Shown: one piece after another, positions 8,701-14,912 of the stretch
How positions within the stretch are numbered: the stretch's first letter is position 1
Layout: every line of letters starts with the position of its first letter
DNA from: CAZVRZ01 sp964629965
GTDB taxonomy: Bacteria > Chloroflexota > Anaerolineae > Anaerolineales > UBA4823
Length of the DNA stretch: 18,516 nucleotides
Assembly (NCBI GenBank): GCA_964629965.1
Contig: CAZVRZ010000109.1
Span: forward strand, 1 to 18,516
Direction of reading: 5' to 3'
Notes under the pieces: model-generated
The model's database searches: none
What the model was told of the DNA's origin: nothing
Seen by the model: the letters and a program-made list of their open reading frames with translations, nothing else
Made by a program: the position numbers and the translations under genes

Positions 8701-11700
8701 GCCCGATAGAAGTGCGCGCGGCGCGCCTTGATTGGAAATATGGCAGTAATGGCTGGCAAGAAGAAGAAGTGGATGCACAAACCTGCACTGTGGGTTCAAA
8801 ACAGGAGCCGGTATCCTGCACCTTCCAAACTACGGTGGGTGGTTCTTATCGTATCACGGCGACTGTTACCGATGATAAGGGCCGCAAGAACCAGAGCCAG
8901 TTCACGCGCTGGGTGAGCGGCGGGCAGCGCCCTCCCTCTCGCAAGGTCGAACAAGAAGAGGCTACCTTGATCCCGGATAAGGAGAATTACCAACCGGGTG
9001 ATACGGCCCGCATCTTGGTGCAATCTCCTTTTTCACCTGCCGAGGGTCTGTTGACGGTTTCACGCTCCGGCCTGTTGTACACTCAATCTTTCCACATCGA
9101 TGAGGGTACGATTGTCTTGGAAGTGCCGATCGAGGCTGCACATATTCCCAACTTGAATATCCAGGTTGACCTGGCGGGCTCTGCTGCGCGTGTGGATGAT
9201 CAAGGCAACCTGATCAAAGGCGTAGACCCACGGCCTGCTTATGCAACCGGCGCATTAAACTTGAGTATTCCACCGTACCAGCGTGCGTTATCTCTGGATG
9301 TCCAGCCGGATGTGAGCGAGCTGGCGCCAGGCGGTGAGACCAACCTGACGGTGGTGGTGAAGGACGCAAATGGGCAGCCGGTTGCAGATGCAGAATTGGC
9401 GGTGATCGTGGTTGACGAGGCCATCCTGGCCTTAACCAGCTACAGCATGAGCGATCCGCTGGCCCTCTTTTACACGGATCGCAGCGCTGACTTAAGCAGC
9501 CTGTACAGCCGTGCCAATATCGTGCTGCTCGACCCGCAGTCGCTGATCGACTCGCAAGCGGCAGACCAGATGGCTATGGCGACTCAAACAGTCGAAATGA
9601 TGGATGAAAAAGAAGTTCATAAGGAGTATCTAGCTGCCGCGCCGGCGATGGATGCGGTGGGCGCCAGGCAGGATGAAGCGCAGCCGATGATTGCTATTCG
9701 CAGCAATTTCAATCCCCTGGCAGTGTTTTCTCCAGCGGTACATACCGGTGCTGATGGCGTGGCCCGCATCTCGGTCAAGCTGCCAGACAACCTGACGCGC
9801 TACCGGGTGATGGTGGTGGCTGTCAGCGGCGGTCAACAGTTCGGCATGGGAGAATCGAACCTGACGGCGCGCTTGCCGCTGATGGTGCGTCCCTCGGCGC
9901 CGCGCTTCTTGAATTTTGGCGACCAGTTCGAACTGCCGGTAGTTTTGCAGAACCAGACCAACGAACCGCTGGTAGTGGATGTGGCAGTGCGCGCTACGAA
10001 CCTGAACCTGACCGGCAGCGCAGGCCTGCGCGTTACCGTGCCGGCTCGCGACCGGGTTGAGGTGCGTTTCCCGGCTTCTACCCAAATGGCCGGTACGGCT
10101 GTGGTGCAGATTGCCGCGGTTTCGGGTAGTTATGTGGACGCGGCCAGCGTGACAATGCCCGTATATACGCCTGCCACTACGGAGGCCTTTGCCACCTATG
10201 GTGTCCTCGATGAAGGTTCGGTGGCCCAACCGGTGCTGGCGCCACAGGGAGTATTCCCGCAGTACGGAGGCCTGGAGATCAACACTTCATCCACCGCACT
10301 GCAGGCGTTAACAGACGCGGTGTTGTACCTGGTGTCTTACCCATATGAATGCTCCGAACAGCTTTCTTCCCGTATCTTGGCGGTAGCGGCTTTACGCGAT
10401 GTGCTGACGGCCTTCGAGGCCGATGGCTTGCCATCGCCTGCAGCGATGGAGTCTGCTGTGCAGCGCGACATCGAGCGCCTGCGCGGCATACAGAACTACG
10501 ATGGCGGTTTTCCCTACTGGCGGCGCGGGTACGAGTCAATTCCCTTCAATACCATTCACGTGGCGCATGCTCTCTACCGTGCAGAGCAAAAAGGTTTTAC
10601 GGTTCCTTCCGATATGAAACAGATGGGATTGGAATATCTACGCCAGATCGAGAATTATTACCCGGCCTGGTACGGTCAGCAAACCCGCTGGACTCTGAGC
10701 TCATATGCTCTATATGTGCGCAATTTGATGGGTGATGGCGACCCAGAAAAGGCTGTGAAGCTGATCAAGGAAGCCGGCCTGGAAAAGTTGTCCCTGGAAG
10801 CCGTTGGCTGGTTGTGGCCGGTGCTGCAGGACGCGCCCAATACTGGCGAGCAGCTCGATGCCATCCGGCACCATGTCAACAACCGGGTGGTTGAGACAGC
10901 CGGGGCAGCAAACTTCACTACGCATTATGATGATCAGACTTACCTGCTGCTTAGCTCTGACCGGCGCACCGATGCTATCCTGTTGGATGCTCTGATCATC
11001 GACAATCCACAGAGCGACGTGATCCCCAAGCTGGTCACCGGCTTGCTGGCTCACCGTACCAAGGGGCGTTGGTACAATACGCAAGAGAACGTTTTTGCGC
11101 TGTTGGCGTTGGATCGTTATTTCAACACCTTCGAGTCCCAGACGCCGGATTTTGTGGCCCGTTTCTGGCTGGGCGAAACGTATGTCGGCAGCCATAAGTA
11201 CGAAGGACGGACAACCGAGCGGATCGAAACCGAGATTCCGATGGCCTATCTGGTGGATGAAGACTTGGGTGGCGGCGGTATGCAGGATTTGATCCTGAGC
11301 AAAGAGGGGCCCGGTCGCCTGTATTATCGCTTAGGCTTGCGTTATGCTCCTACCGATCTGCAGCTCGATCCGTTGGATATGGGCTTTGTGGTGCAGCGTC
11401 GTTACGAAGCCGTGGACGATCCCGGCGATGTGTACCAGGACAAAGAAGGTGCCTGGCATATCAAGGCTGGGGCACGTGTGCGGGTGCGGATCACGATGGT
11501 GGCGGATAATCGCCGCTACCATGTGGCCCTGGTCGATCCACTGCCAGCCGGTTTGGAGATTGTAAACCCGGCCCTGGCAGTTTCAGGCAGCGCGCCGCAG
11601 GATCCGTCAGAACAATCCCCCCGGTATTGGTGGTGGTGGACCTGGTACGAACACCAAAATCTGCGCGACGAACGCGCCGAAGCTTTTACTTCGCTGCTGT

Positions 11701-11846
11701 GGGATGGTGTGTATGAATATACCTATATCACCAGAGCAACCACACCGGGCGTTTTTGTAGTTCCGCCTGCTAAGGCAGAAGAAATGTATTCGCCCGAAGT
11801 GTTCGGCCGCAGCGCCAGCGATACCGTTATTGTGGAGGACCGCTAG
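5727..11846 (+). CDS. Membrane-anchored bacterial alpha-2-macroglobulin with intact thioester motif
   Basis: The product has 2039 residues, at the long end for bacterial alpha-2-macroglobulins. AGGA (5713-5716) lies about 10 nt before the ATG. A basic N-terminus and one hydrophobic span (about 14-37) look like an uncleaved signal anchor. A Pro-rich stalk follows (about 60-150), then Ig-like/MG domains (about 155-480), MG domains including M-Y-R-P-G-E-E-V-H-V-K-G near 713, and the bait-region domain ending in V-V-D-E-A-I-L (about 1228-1235). A loose, protease-accessible linker (about 1240-1320) precedes the macroglobulin core starting R-S-N-F-N-P (1325). The thioester domain carries C-S-E-Q at 1542-1545 and the G-G-F-P-Y-W toroid motif. 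Family knowledge: cleavage of the bait triggers collapse around the protease and covalent capture by the Cys-Gln thioester, protecting the cell surface. The usual partner gene pbpC is not in the window. The gene follows the STAND regulator on the same strand. Confidence 0.93.
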   Translation: MSTVQKKSWGRSKCLLTGMILLAVACVVSVGGYLGVKLYRQWNVSANGRTIPVNTTENTGASGVETIMSGDPQNISVILNEGQPQPTPAATLPVVTGEPLSDEETQRILNRLPVITVEPSQQVDFKLPGDPIPPPLPGDTVSEPFPPESPVEPADVAASGPLEVLRHAPEGEVAIAPFVNVTFNQPMVPLGTLEDLAAEDVPVQIEPQLAGTWRWLGTRTLSFEYDSDLIDRLPKSTEYHVRIPAGTRSATGGVLAKAVEWTFTTPPAKVVTTYPYNEPQPLNPLFFVAFDQRINPAAVLETIRVTADSQKVDVVMASEAELKADKTVGSLSATAQESRWLAFRAKEPLPADTIITVTIGPGTPSAEGSLKTVDAQTYSFRTYAPLRINDHGCYWSDDPCRPLTPLYIRLNNPIDAAAYQDAMLRIAPDLPGASVNVVGDTIEIHGATRGQTTYTMVVSGDLKDTFGQVLGKDATLTFQIGPAESRLAGPSQTFMTIDPAAKKPEFSVYAINYSKLDVQIYAVQPSDWPAYKQYLMDFQQENSLPKPPGRRVRNDSQAVESAADALTEVKIDLSKEMDGAYGHFIVIVSPPKGLFQNVWDWRYQTVTAWVQITQIGLDAFVDHSEMVVWTTALKDGAALANVKVSSSLGSALATTDEDGVARFNIPSGATYLVASQGSDQAMLPNSTYLWGDSSWRQRPVSDELRWYVFDDRQMYRPGEEVHVKGWLRRVGGKQTGDVGLVGSLVKSVSFRVVSSQGNDLGSGTADVNALGGFDFVITLPEEVNLGYTQLILDASSASQFSGWEYYHSFQIQEFRTPEFEVTARNETEPPYFAGGSAIVAVEAAYYAGGALPNAEVTWQVSSTPSSYSPPNWPDFVFGVWQPWWRFYDYYSKGTYDGGTTYESFSGQTDATGTHYLELDFAQLVTTRPVSILAEASVMDVNRQSWSGTTSLLVHPASLYVGLRSERMFVERGQPLEISVIVTDLDGKPVVDRPIEVRAARLDWKYGSNGWQEEEVDAQTCTVGSKQEPVSCTFQTTVGGSYRITATVTDDKGRKNQSQFTRWVSGGQRPPSRKVEQEEATLIPDKENYQPGDTARILVQSPFSPAEGLLTVSRSGLLYTQSFHIDEGTIVLEVPIEAAHIPNLNIQVDLAGSAARVDDQGNLIKGVDPRPAYATGALNLSIPPYQRALSLDVQPDVSELAPGGETNLTVVVKDANGQPVADAELAVIVVDEAILALTSYSMSDPLALFYTDRSADLSSLYSRANIVLLDPQSLIDSQAADQMAMATQTVEMMDEKEVHKEYLAAAPAMDAVGARQDEAQPMIAIRSNFNPLAVFSPAVHTGADGVARISVKLPDNLTRYRVMVVAVSGGQQFGMGESNLTARLPLMVRPSAPRFLNFGDQFELPVVLQNQTNEPLVVDVAVRATNLNLTGSAGLRVTVPARDRVEVRFPASTQMAGTAVVQIAAVSGSYVDAASVTMPVYTPATTEAFATYGVLDEGSVAQPVLAPQGVFPQYGGLEINTSSTALQALTDAVLYLVSYPYECSEQLSSRILAVAALRDVLTAFEADGLPSPAAMESAVQRDIERLRGIQNYDGGFPYWRRGYESIPFNTIHVAHALYRAEQKGFTVPSDMKQMGLEYLRQIENYYPAWYGQQTRWTLSSYALYVRNLMGDGDPEKAVKLIKEAGLEKLSLEAVGWLWPVLQDAPNTGEQLDAIRHHVNNRVVETAGAANFTTHYDDQTYLLLSSDRRTDAILLDALIIDNPQSDVIPKLVTGLLAHRTKGRWYNTQENVFALLALDRYFNTFESQTPDFVARFWLGETYVGSHKYEGRTTERIETEIPMAYLVDEDLGGGGMQDLILSKEGPGRLYYRLGLRYAPTDLQLDPLDMGFVVQRRYEAVDDPGDVYQDKEGAWHIKAGARVRVRITMVADNRRYHVALVDPLPAGLEIVNPALAVSGSAPQDPSEQSPRYWWWWTWYEHQNLRDERAEAFTSLLWDGVYEYTYITRATTPGVFVVPPAKAEEMYSPEVFGRSASDTVIVEDR

Positions 11847-11850
11847 GCAG

Positions 11851-12996
11851 TTATTTGGATGTTGCTAGCAATTCGTGGATCCGCGGCAGCCATTCGCTGA
11901 TGGGGATGTGCTGTGGGCACAGATCCTCGCAGTTCTTGCAGTCCAGGCACTGGTCGGCGCGCTGATCGGCCGGTATCCACTGGTTGTATGCAACGCGAGC
12001 GTGTTCCAATTGGCCATACATCGCATATTCATTGTAAACGGCGAAGTTGCGCGGAATGTTGACACCGCTTGGGCATGGCAGGCAGTATTCGCATTGGGTG
12101 CAAGGGATTTGAGAGAGCGATTTGTACTGATCGCGTACCTGATTGACCAGGTCAAGTTCAGCCTGGCTGAGCGATCCAACGCTTGCCAGCTCAGCAGAGC
12201 GCAGGTTCTCTTCTACCTGCTGCATGGTGCTCATGCCGCTTAGAGTCAGGGTGACCTCGGGTTGGTTCCAGAGCCACTGCAGCGCCCAATCCACTGCCGA
12301 ACGCCGGATGGGAGCACGATCCCAGAGCATCTGTACAGGCTGTGGCGGGTTGGCCAGGTGGCCTCCGCGGATAGGTTCCATGATCACCACGGCCAATCCT
12401 TTGGCGGCTGCATATTGCAGCCCTTTCATGCCTGCTTGTTCATCCACATCCATGTAGTTGTATTGGATCTGGCAGAATTTCCATAGGTCGGTTGCATCGA
12501 TGATCTGTTGGAAGGCCTCGAAGTCGTCATGGAAAGAGAAACCCAGGCAGCCGATGCGTCCATCAGTGATTGCTTTTTCGGCCCAGGGCAACACACCCAG
12601 CGTGTTCATCTTGGTCCAGCGTTCCTTGCCCAGAGCATGCAGCAGGTAGAAATCAATATGATCCGTTTGCAACTTGTTTAGCTGGTCGTTGATGTATTTA
12701 TCGAAATCTGCGCTCGACTCAACCAGCCAACAGGGCAACTTGGTTGCCAGGCGTACTTTCTGGCGATAGCCATTCTTAAGGAATTTGCCGACGAATATTT
12801 CACTTTGCCCGCCATGGTATGGGTAGGCAGTATCTACGTAATTAACGCCTTGATCGATGGCGTGCGCTAACATGCGGGCGGCCTCGGCCTCGTCAATCTT
12901 GGCTGAATTACCTTCCAGGATCGGCAAGCGCATGCAGCCAAAACCCAATGCAGAAACCTGCCAATCTAACTGGCCAAATTTGCGATATTGCATCAT
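11851..12996 (-). CDS. Aldo/keto reductase with C-terminal ferredoxin-like domain (COG1453-type predicted oxidoreductase)
   Basis: This is a 381-residue soluble NAD(P)H-dependent oxidoreductase. The TIM-barrel part (1 to about 285) keeps the catalytic tetrad: Asp55 (V-D-T-A-Y), Tyr60, Lys86 (A-T-K) and His120 (L-L-H). The C-terminal part has C-x2-C-x2-C-x2-C-P at 299-308 and C-x2-C-x2-C-x3-C-P at 350-360, the latter a standard [4Fe-4S] pattern. These predicted oxidoreductases are common in anaerobes; the substrate is unknown. An AGGAGG at 13003-13008 lies 6 nt before the ATG at 12996 and 9 nt before a second ATG at 12993, so either may be used. The gene starts 18 nt after the 3' end of a tRNA-Arg on the same strand, which suggests co-transcription. 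Its stop is 4 bp from the stop of the convergent macroglobulin gene. Confidence 0.93.
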   Translation of the reverse strand: MMQYRKFGQLDWQVSALGFGCMRLPILEGNSAKIDEAEAARMLAHAIDQGVNYVDTAYPYHGGQSEIFVGKFLKNGYRQKVRLATKLPCWLVESSADFDKYINDQLNKLQTDHIDFYLLHALGKERWTKMNTLGVLPWAEKAITDGRIGCLGFSFHDDFEAFQQIIDATDLWKFCQIQYNYMDVDEQAGMKGLQYAAAKGLAVVIMEPIRGGHLANPPQPVQMLWDRAPIRRSAVDWALQWLWNQPEVTLTLSGMSTMQQVEENLRSAELASVGSLSQAELDLVNQVRDQYKSLSQIPCTQCEYCLPCPSGVNIPRNFAVYNEYAMYGQLEHARVAYNQWIPADQRADQCLDCKNCEDLCPQHIPISEWLPRIHELLATSK

Positions 12997-13014
12997 GATA
13001 AACCTCCTGCTAGG

Positions 13015-13086
13015 TACCCCTAATGCGACTCGAACGCATGTTTTTGGCTCCGGAGGCCAACGCTCTATCCACTGAGCTATAGGGGC
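13015..13086 (-). tRNA. tRNA-Arg (anticodon CCG)
   Basis: The 72-nt sequence folds as a full cloverleaf: acceptor GCCCCTA/TAGGGGT (first pair G-U), D stem GCTC/GAGC with an 8-nt loop, anticodon stem TTGGC/GCCAA around loop CTCCGGA (anticodon CCG, reads CGG), a 4-nt variable loop, and T stem ATGCG/CGCAT around TTCGAGT. The discriminator is A. The next bases are CCT, so the CCA end is not fully encoded. The 3' end lies just upstream of the reductase ribosome site. Confidence 0.96.
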
Positions 13087-13097
13087 AATGCGTTGCT

Positions 13098-13106
13098 ATT
13101 CTACCA
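13098..13106 (-). promoter_or_regulatory. Extended -10 promoter element upstream of tRNA-Arg
   Basis: On the minus strand TGGTAGAAT fits an extended -10 (TGn plus TAGAAT, 5 of 6 to consensus) and ends 11 nt before tRNA nucleotide 1, leaving a short 5' leader. The -35 region is weak. It would also drive the reductase gene. Confidence 0.45.
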
Positions 13107-13148
13107 CGAGAGTGTATTTCTGTAATACCTTTATTAAGTGTACTTGCT

Positions 13149-13185
13149 GCCCACCTCAAGCTGGAACATGCGGAGAGAGGTGGGC
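13149..13185 (-). terminator. Hairpin overlapping the stop codon of the PrsW gene (weak terminator candidate)
   Basis: The arms GCCCACCTC (13149-13157) and GAGGTGGGC (13177-13185) form a perfect 9-bp stem with a 19-nt loop. The stem includes the prsW TGA. There is no T-run after the stem on either strand, so it may only be a 3'-end stabiliser or a weak terminator separating prsW from the tRNA unit. Confidence 0.3.
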
Positions 13186-14157
13186 CAGTTCGGTGCGCAG
13201 TTTTTCTATGATGGCAGTGTTTCCGCTTTCATCTCCCATGGTCTGGCGCTGGTATTTCTTGAAGGCCAACTCACCGGCAGCCTGATAGAAACGCCGCGTG
13301 AGACCATACCGTCCGGAGAACAGGGCTGAAAAACCGGCATAACTCTGCGACCAGGCCGAGCAGGCCACGTTGTACTGCCGGGGTGTGATCACGCCAAGCT
13401 GCACTTCTTCGCGTAAATGGGCGGTGAGCCAGCGCTGTTCGCGATACAGCGCCCAGAGGATGAATATGATCATAACCAGCCAACCGGACCAATCAATAAA
13501 GGTGCCTATGGCCAGGCCGCTCAACCCCGGCAAAAAAGTCGCCAGGGTGTTGTGAGCTGAGTGTGCGAAGATACCAATACATAACCCGATCAGGGGAGCT
13601 GTTAACTTGACCAGCGTGCTTCGATTCAGGCGCGCAATGGCAAAGCCGATACCGGTGAAGGCAGTATAGAAGGGATGTTGCCAGCCGACCAGGATAACCC
13701 GCACGAATGTGAGGATGCCGATGCCGACAAAGCCACTCTCCAGGTAGCCATAATTATAAATATAGTAAGCGTTTTCTGTCGCTGCAAAGCCCAGTGCAGC
13801 GATCGCGGCGTATACGATCCCATCCAGGATACCGTCGAATTCTTTATGGAATAGGATGAATACAATCAATACGGCAAAACCCTTCAGCAGTTCTTCGATC
13901 ACCGGCGCGATCAAAGAACCCGTGGCAATATCGGTAGCAGCCTCCGAACTGGTGAAAATATACACGCCTAAGCCTAACACCGTGTTGATTATGAAAGCCC
14001 CGCCTGCTGCAACCAGTGCGCCCCAAATGAAAACAATCCCCAACAGCAGCTTTGGCTCTTTTTCGTACCGATCGAGCCAATAGATGATATAGGCAAAGAT
14101 AAACATTGGCACAAAGCCAAAAAACAATGAAAGTAAAAGGGCAATAGCAGTTTCCAT
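13156..14157 (-). CDS. prsW: PrsW-family intramembrane metalloprotease
   Basis: This is a 333-residue polytopic membrane protein with about eight hydrophobic segments in the first 245 residues. PrsW hallmarks are visible in order: I-E-E-L-L-K at 87-92 (zinc/catalytic Glu pair), D-G-I-V-Y-A-A-x-x-A-L-G-F-A-A-T-E-N at 112-129, W-Q-H-P-F at 159-163, and A-H-S-A-H-N at 198-203 (zinc ligands). Family knowledge: Bacillus PrsW makes the site-1 cut in the anti-sigma factor RsiW, but most bacterial homologues have no known substrate. The last roughly 85 residues are hydrophilic and probably cytosolic, longer than a minimal family member. AGGAGG lies 6 nt before the ATG. The gene stands alone, about 100 bp downstream of the radical SAM operon, with a candidate promoter at 14248-14276. 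No sigma or anti-sigma gene is in the window. Confidence 0.9.
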   Translation of the reverse strand: METAIALLLSLFFGFVPMFIFAYIIYWLDRYEKEPKLLLGIVFIWGALVAAGGAFIINTVLGLGVYIFTSSEAATDIATGSLIAPVIEELLKGFAVLIVFILFHKEFDGILDGIVYAAIAALGFAATENAYYIYNYGYLESGFVGIGILTFVRVILVGWQHPFYTAFTGIGFAIARLNRSTLVKLTAPLIGLCIGIFAHSAHNTLATFLPGLSGLAIGTFIDWSGWLVMIIFILWALYREQRWLTAHLREEVQLGVITPRQYNVACSAWSQSYAGFSALFSGRYGLTRRFYQAAGELAFKKYQRQTMGDESGNTAIIEKLRTELAHLSPHVPA

Positions 14158-14247
14158 TATTAACCTCCTGCAGGCTTCTTTTGGTTCGTTCTATGATTTA
14201 CCGGCATGCAGAAACCAATGCATTGATACGCTATATCGAATAGATCA

Positions 14248-14276
14248 AGTGTAGCATAGCCTCAAACGCTGGGCAA
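14248..14276 (-). promoter_or_regulatory. Candidate sigma-70-type promoter for prsW
   Basis: On the minus strand TTGCCC (14271-14276, 4 of 6 to the -35 consensus) and TACACT (14248-14253, 4 of 6 to the -10 consensus) are separated by exactly 17 bp. The -35 lies inside the last codons of the upstream gene. It would give an approximately 85-nt leader before prsW, which contains a 10-bp palindrome, CAATGCATTG (14216-14225). Confidence 0.35.
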
Positions 14277-14903
14277 GTGAGGCGCGAATAAAAGGCGGGT
14301 GCGATGAACGCGAGCGGCCAGAGGATCCAGGTTTAAAGCCGTAAGCAGGGCGTCTGGTCGGCCGGTGGCGCTTTCGCGTGCTGCCAGGAGCGCTTGCAGA
14401 CACGGCAAACCTTCTGCCGTATCTGCTAAACGCTGCAAATCCTCAATCAGAGGTCGCAAATTATAGATTTTTCCTCGCCGTTCAGCGGGAATATCCTCGG
14501 CCGACAGGAGTTTTTCCAGGCGGGCATCGAGATTGGCCATGCTCTCGAGCAAGGTGATCTGGTATTCGGCGGAACGCACCAGGGTTTGTAAGGCAGGGAC
14601 TGGGCCGGTAATTATTTCCAGGCCAGACAGGTAGATGCCGGGTGGTAAGGCTGCCTCCATCTGCATCTGGATGGTTTCTGTTGGCAGCTCGCTTTCCAAC
14701 CAGGCGTCTAATACTTCTGCCGAGCTGGTCAATCCAAGAGGTAAGGCGCAAGCCAGGCTCAAGCGCGGTTGTGGGTGGAATCCCTGGCTATATGCTAGTG
14801 GCAGCCTGGCGCGGCGAAAGGTTCGCTCCCATGTCTTATGGAGATCGAGATGGCCGGTGAAACGCATATGCTCTGTCTTGTGGAAGAAGATGCGGATACG
14901 CAT
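14262..14903 (-). CDS. TIGR03936-type radical-SAM-linked protein (DUF2344)
   Basis: The product has 213 residues and begins M-R-I-R-I-F-F-H-K-T-E-H-M-R-F-T-G-H-L-D-L, the characteristic start of DUF2344. The conserved block S-Q-G-F-H-P-x-P-R-L-S-L-A-x-A-L-P-L-G follows at about 40-57. No catalytic motif can be assigned and the function of the family is unknown. In other bacteria this domain is either fused to the C-terminus of the TIGR03960 radical SAM protein or encoded right after it. Here it starts 9 bp after the TGA of that gene on the same strand with no strong ribosome site, so translation is probably coupled and the two proteins probably act together. Relatives often sit near ribosome- or RNase-linked genes, but none are next to it here. 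Confidence 0.88.
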   Translation of the reverse strand: MRIRIFFHKTEHMRFTGHLDLHKTWERTFRRARLPLAYSQGFHPQPRLSLACALPLGLTSSAEVLDAWLESELPTETIQMQMEAALPPGIYLSGLEIITGPVPALQTLVRSAEYQITLLESMANLDARLEKLLSAEDIPAERRGKIYNLRPLIEDLQRLADTAEGLPCLQALLAARESATGRPDALLTALNLDPLAARVHRTRLLFAPHLPSV

Positions 14904-14912
14904 GGGGTTTGC

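Noticed and set aside
7782..8780. 332-codon minus-strand frame inside the macroglobulin gene
   Set aside because: It lies entirely within a well-supported coding frame on the other strand, has no recognisable domain, and its His/Arg-rich composition is typical of antisense shadows. The same applies to the 199-codon frame at 9630-10229.
14216..14225. 10-bp palindrome CAATGCATTG in the prsW leader considered as an operator
   Set aside because: It is a single copy about 25 bp downstream of a weak promoter candidate. There is not enough evidence for a binding site.
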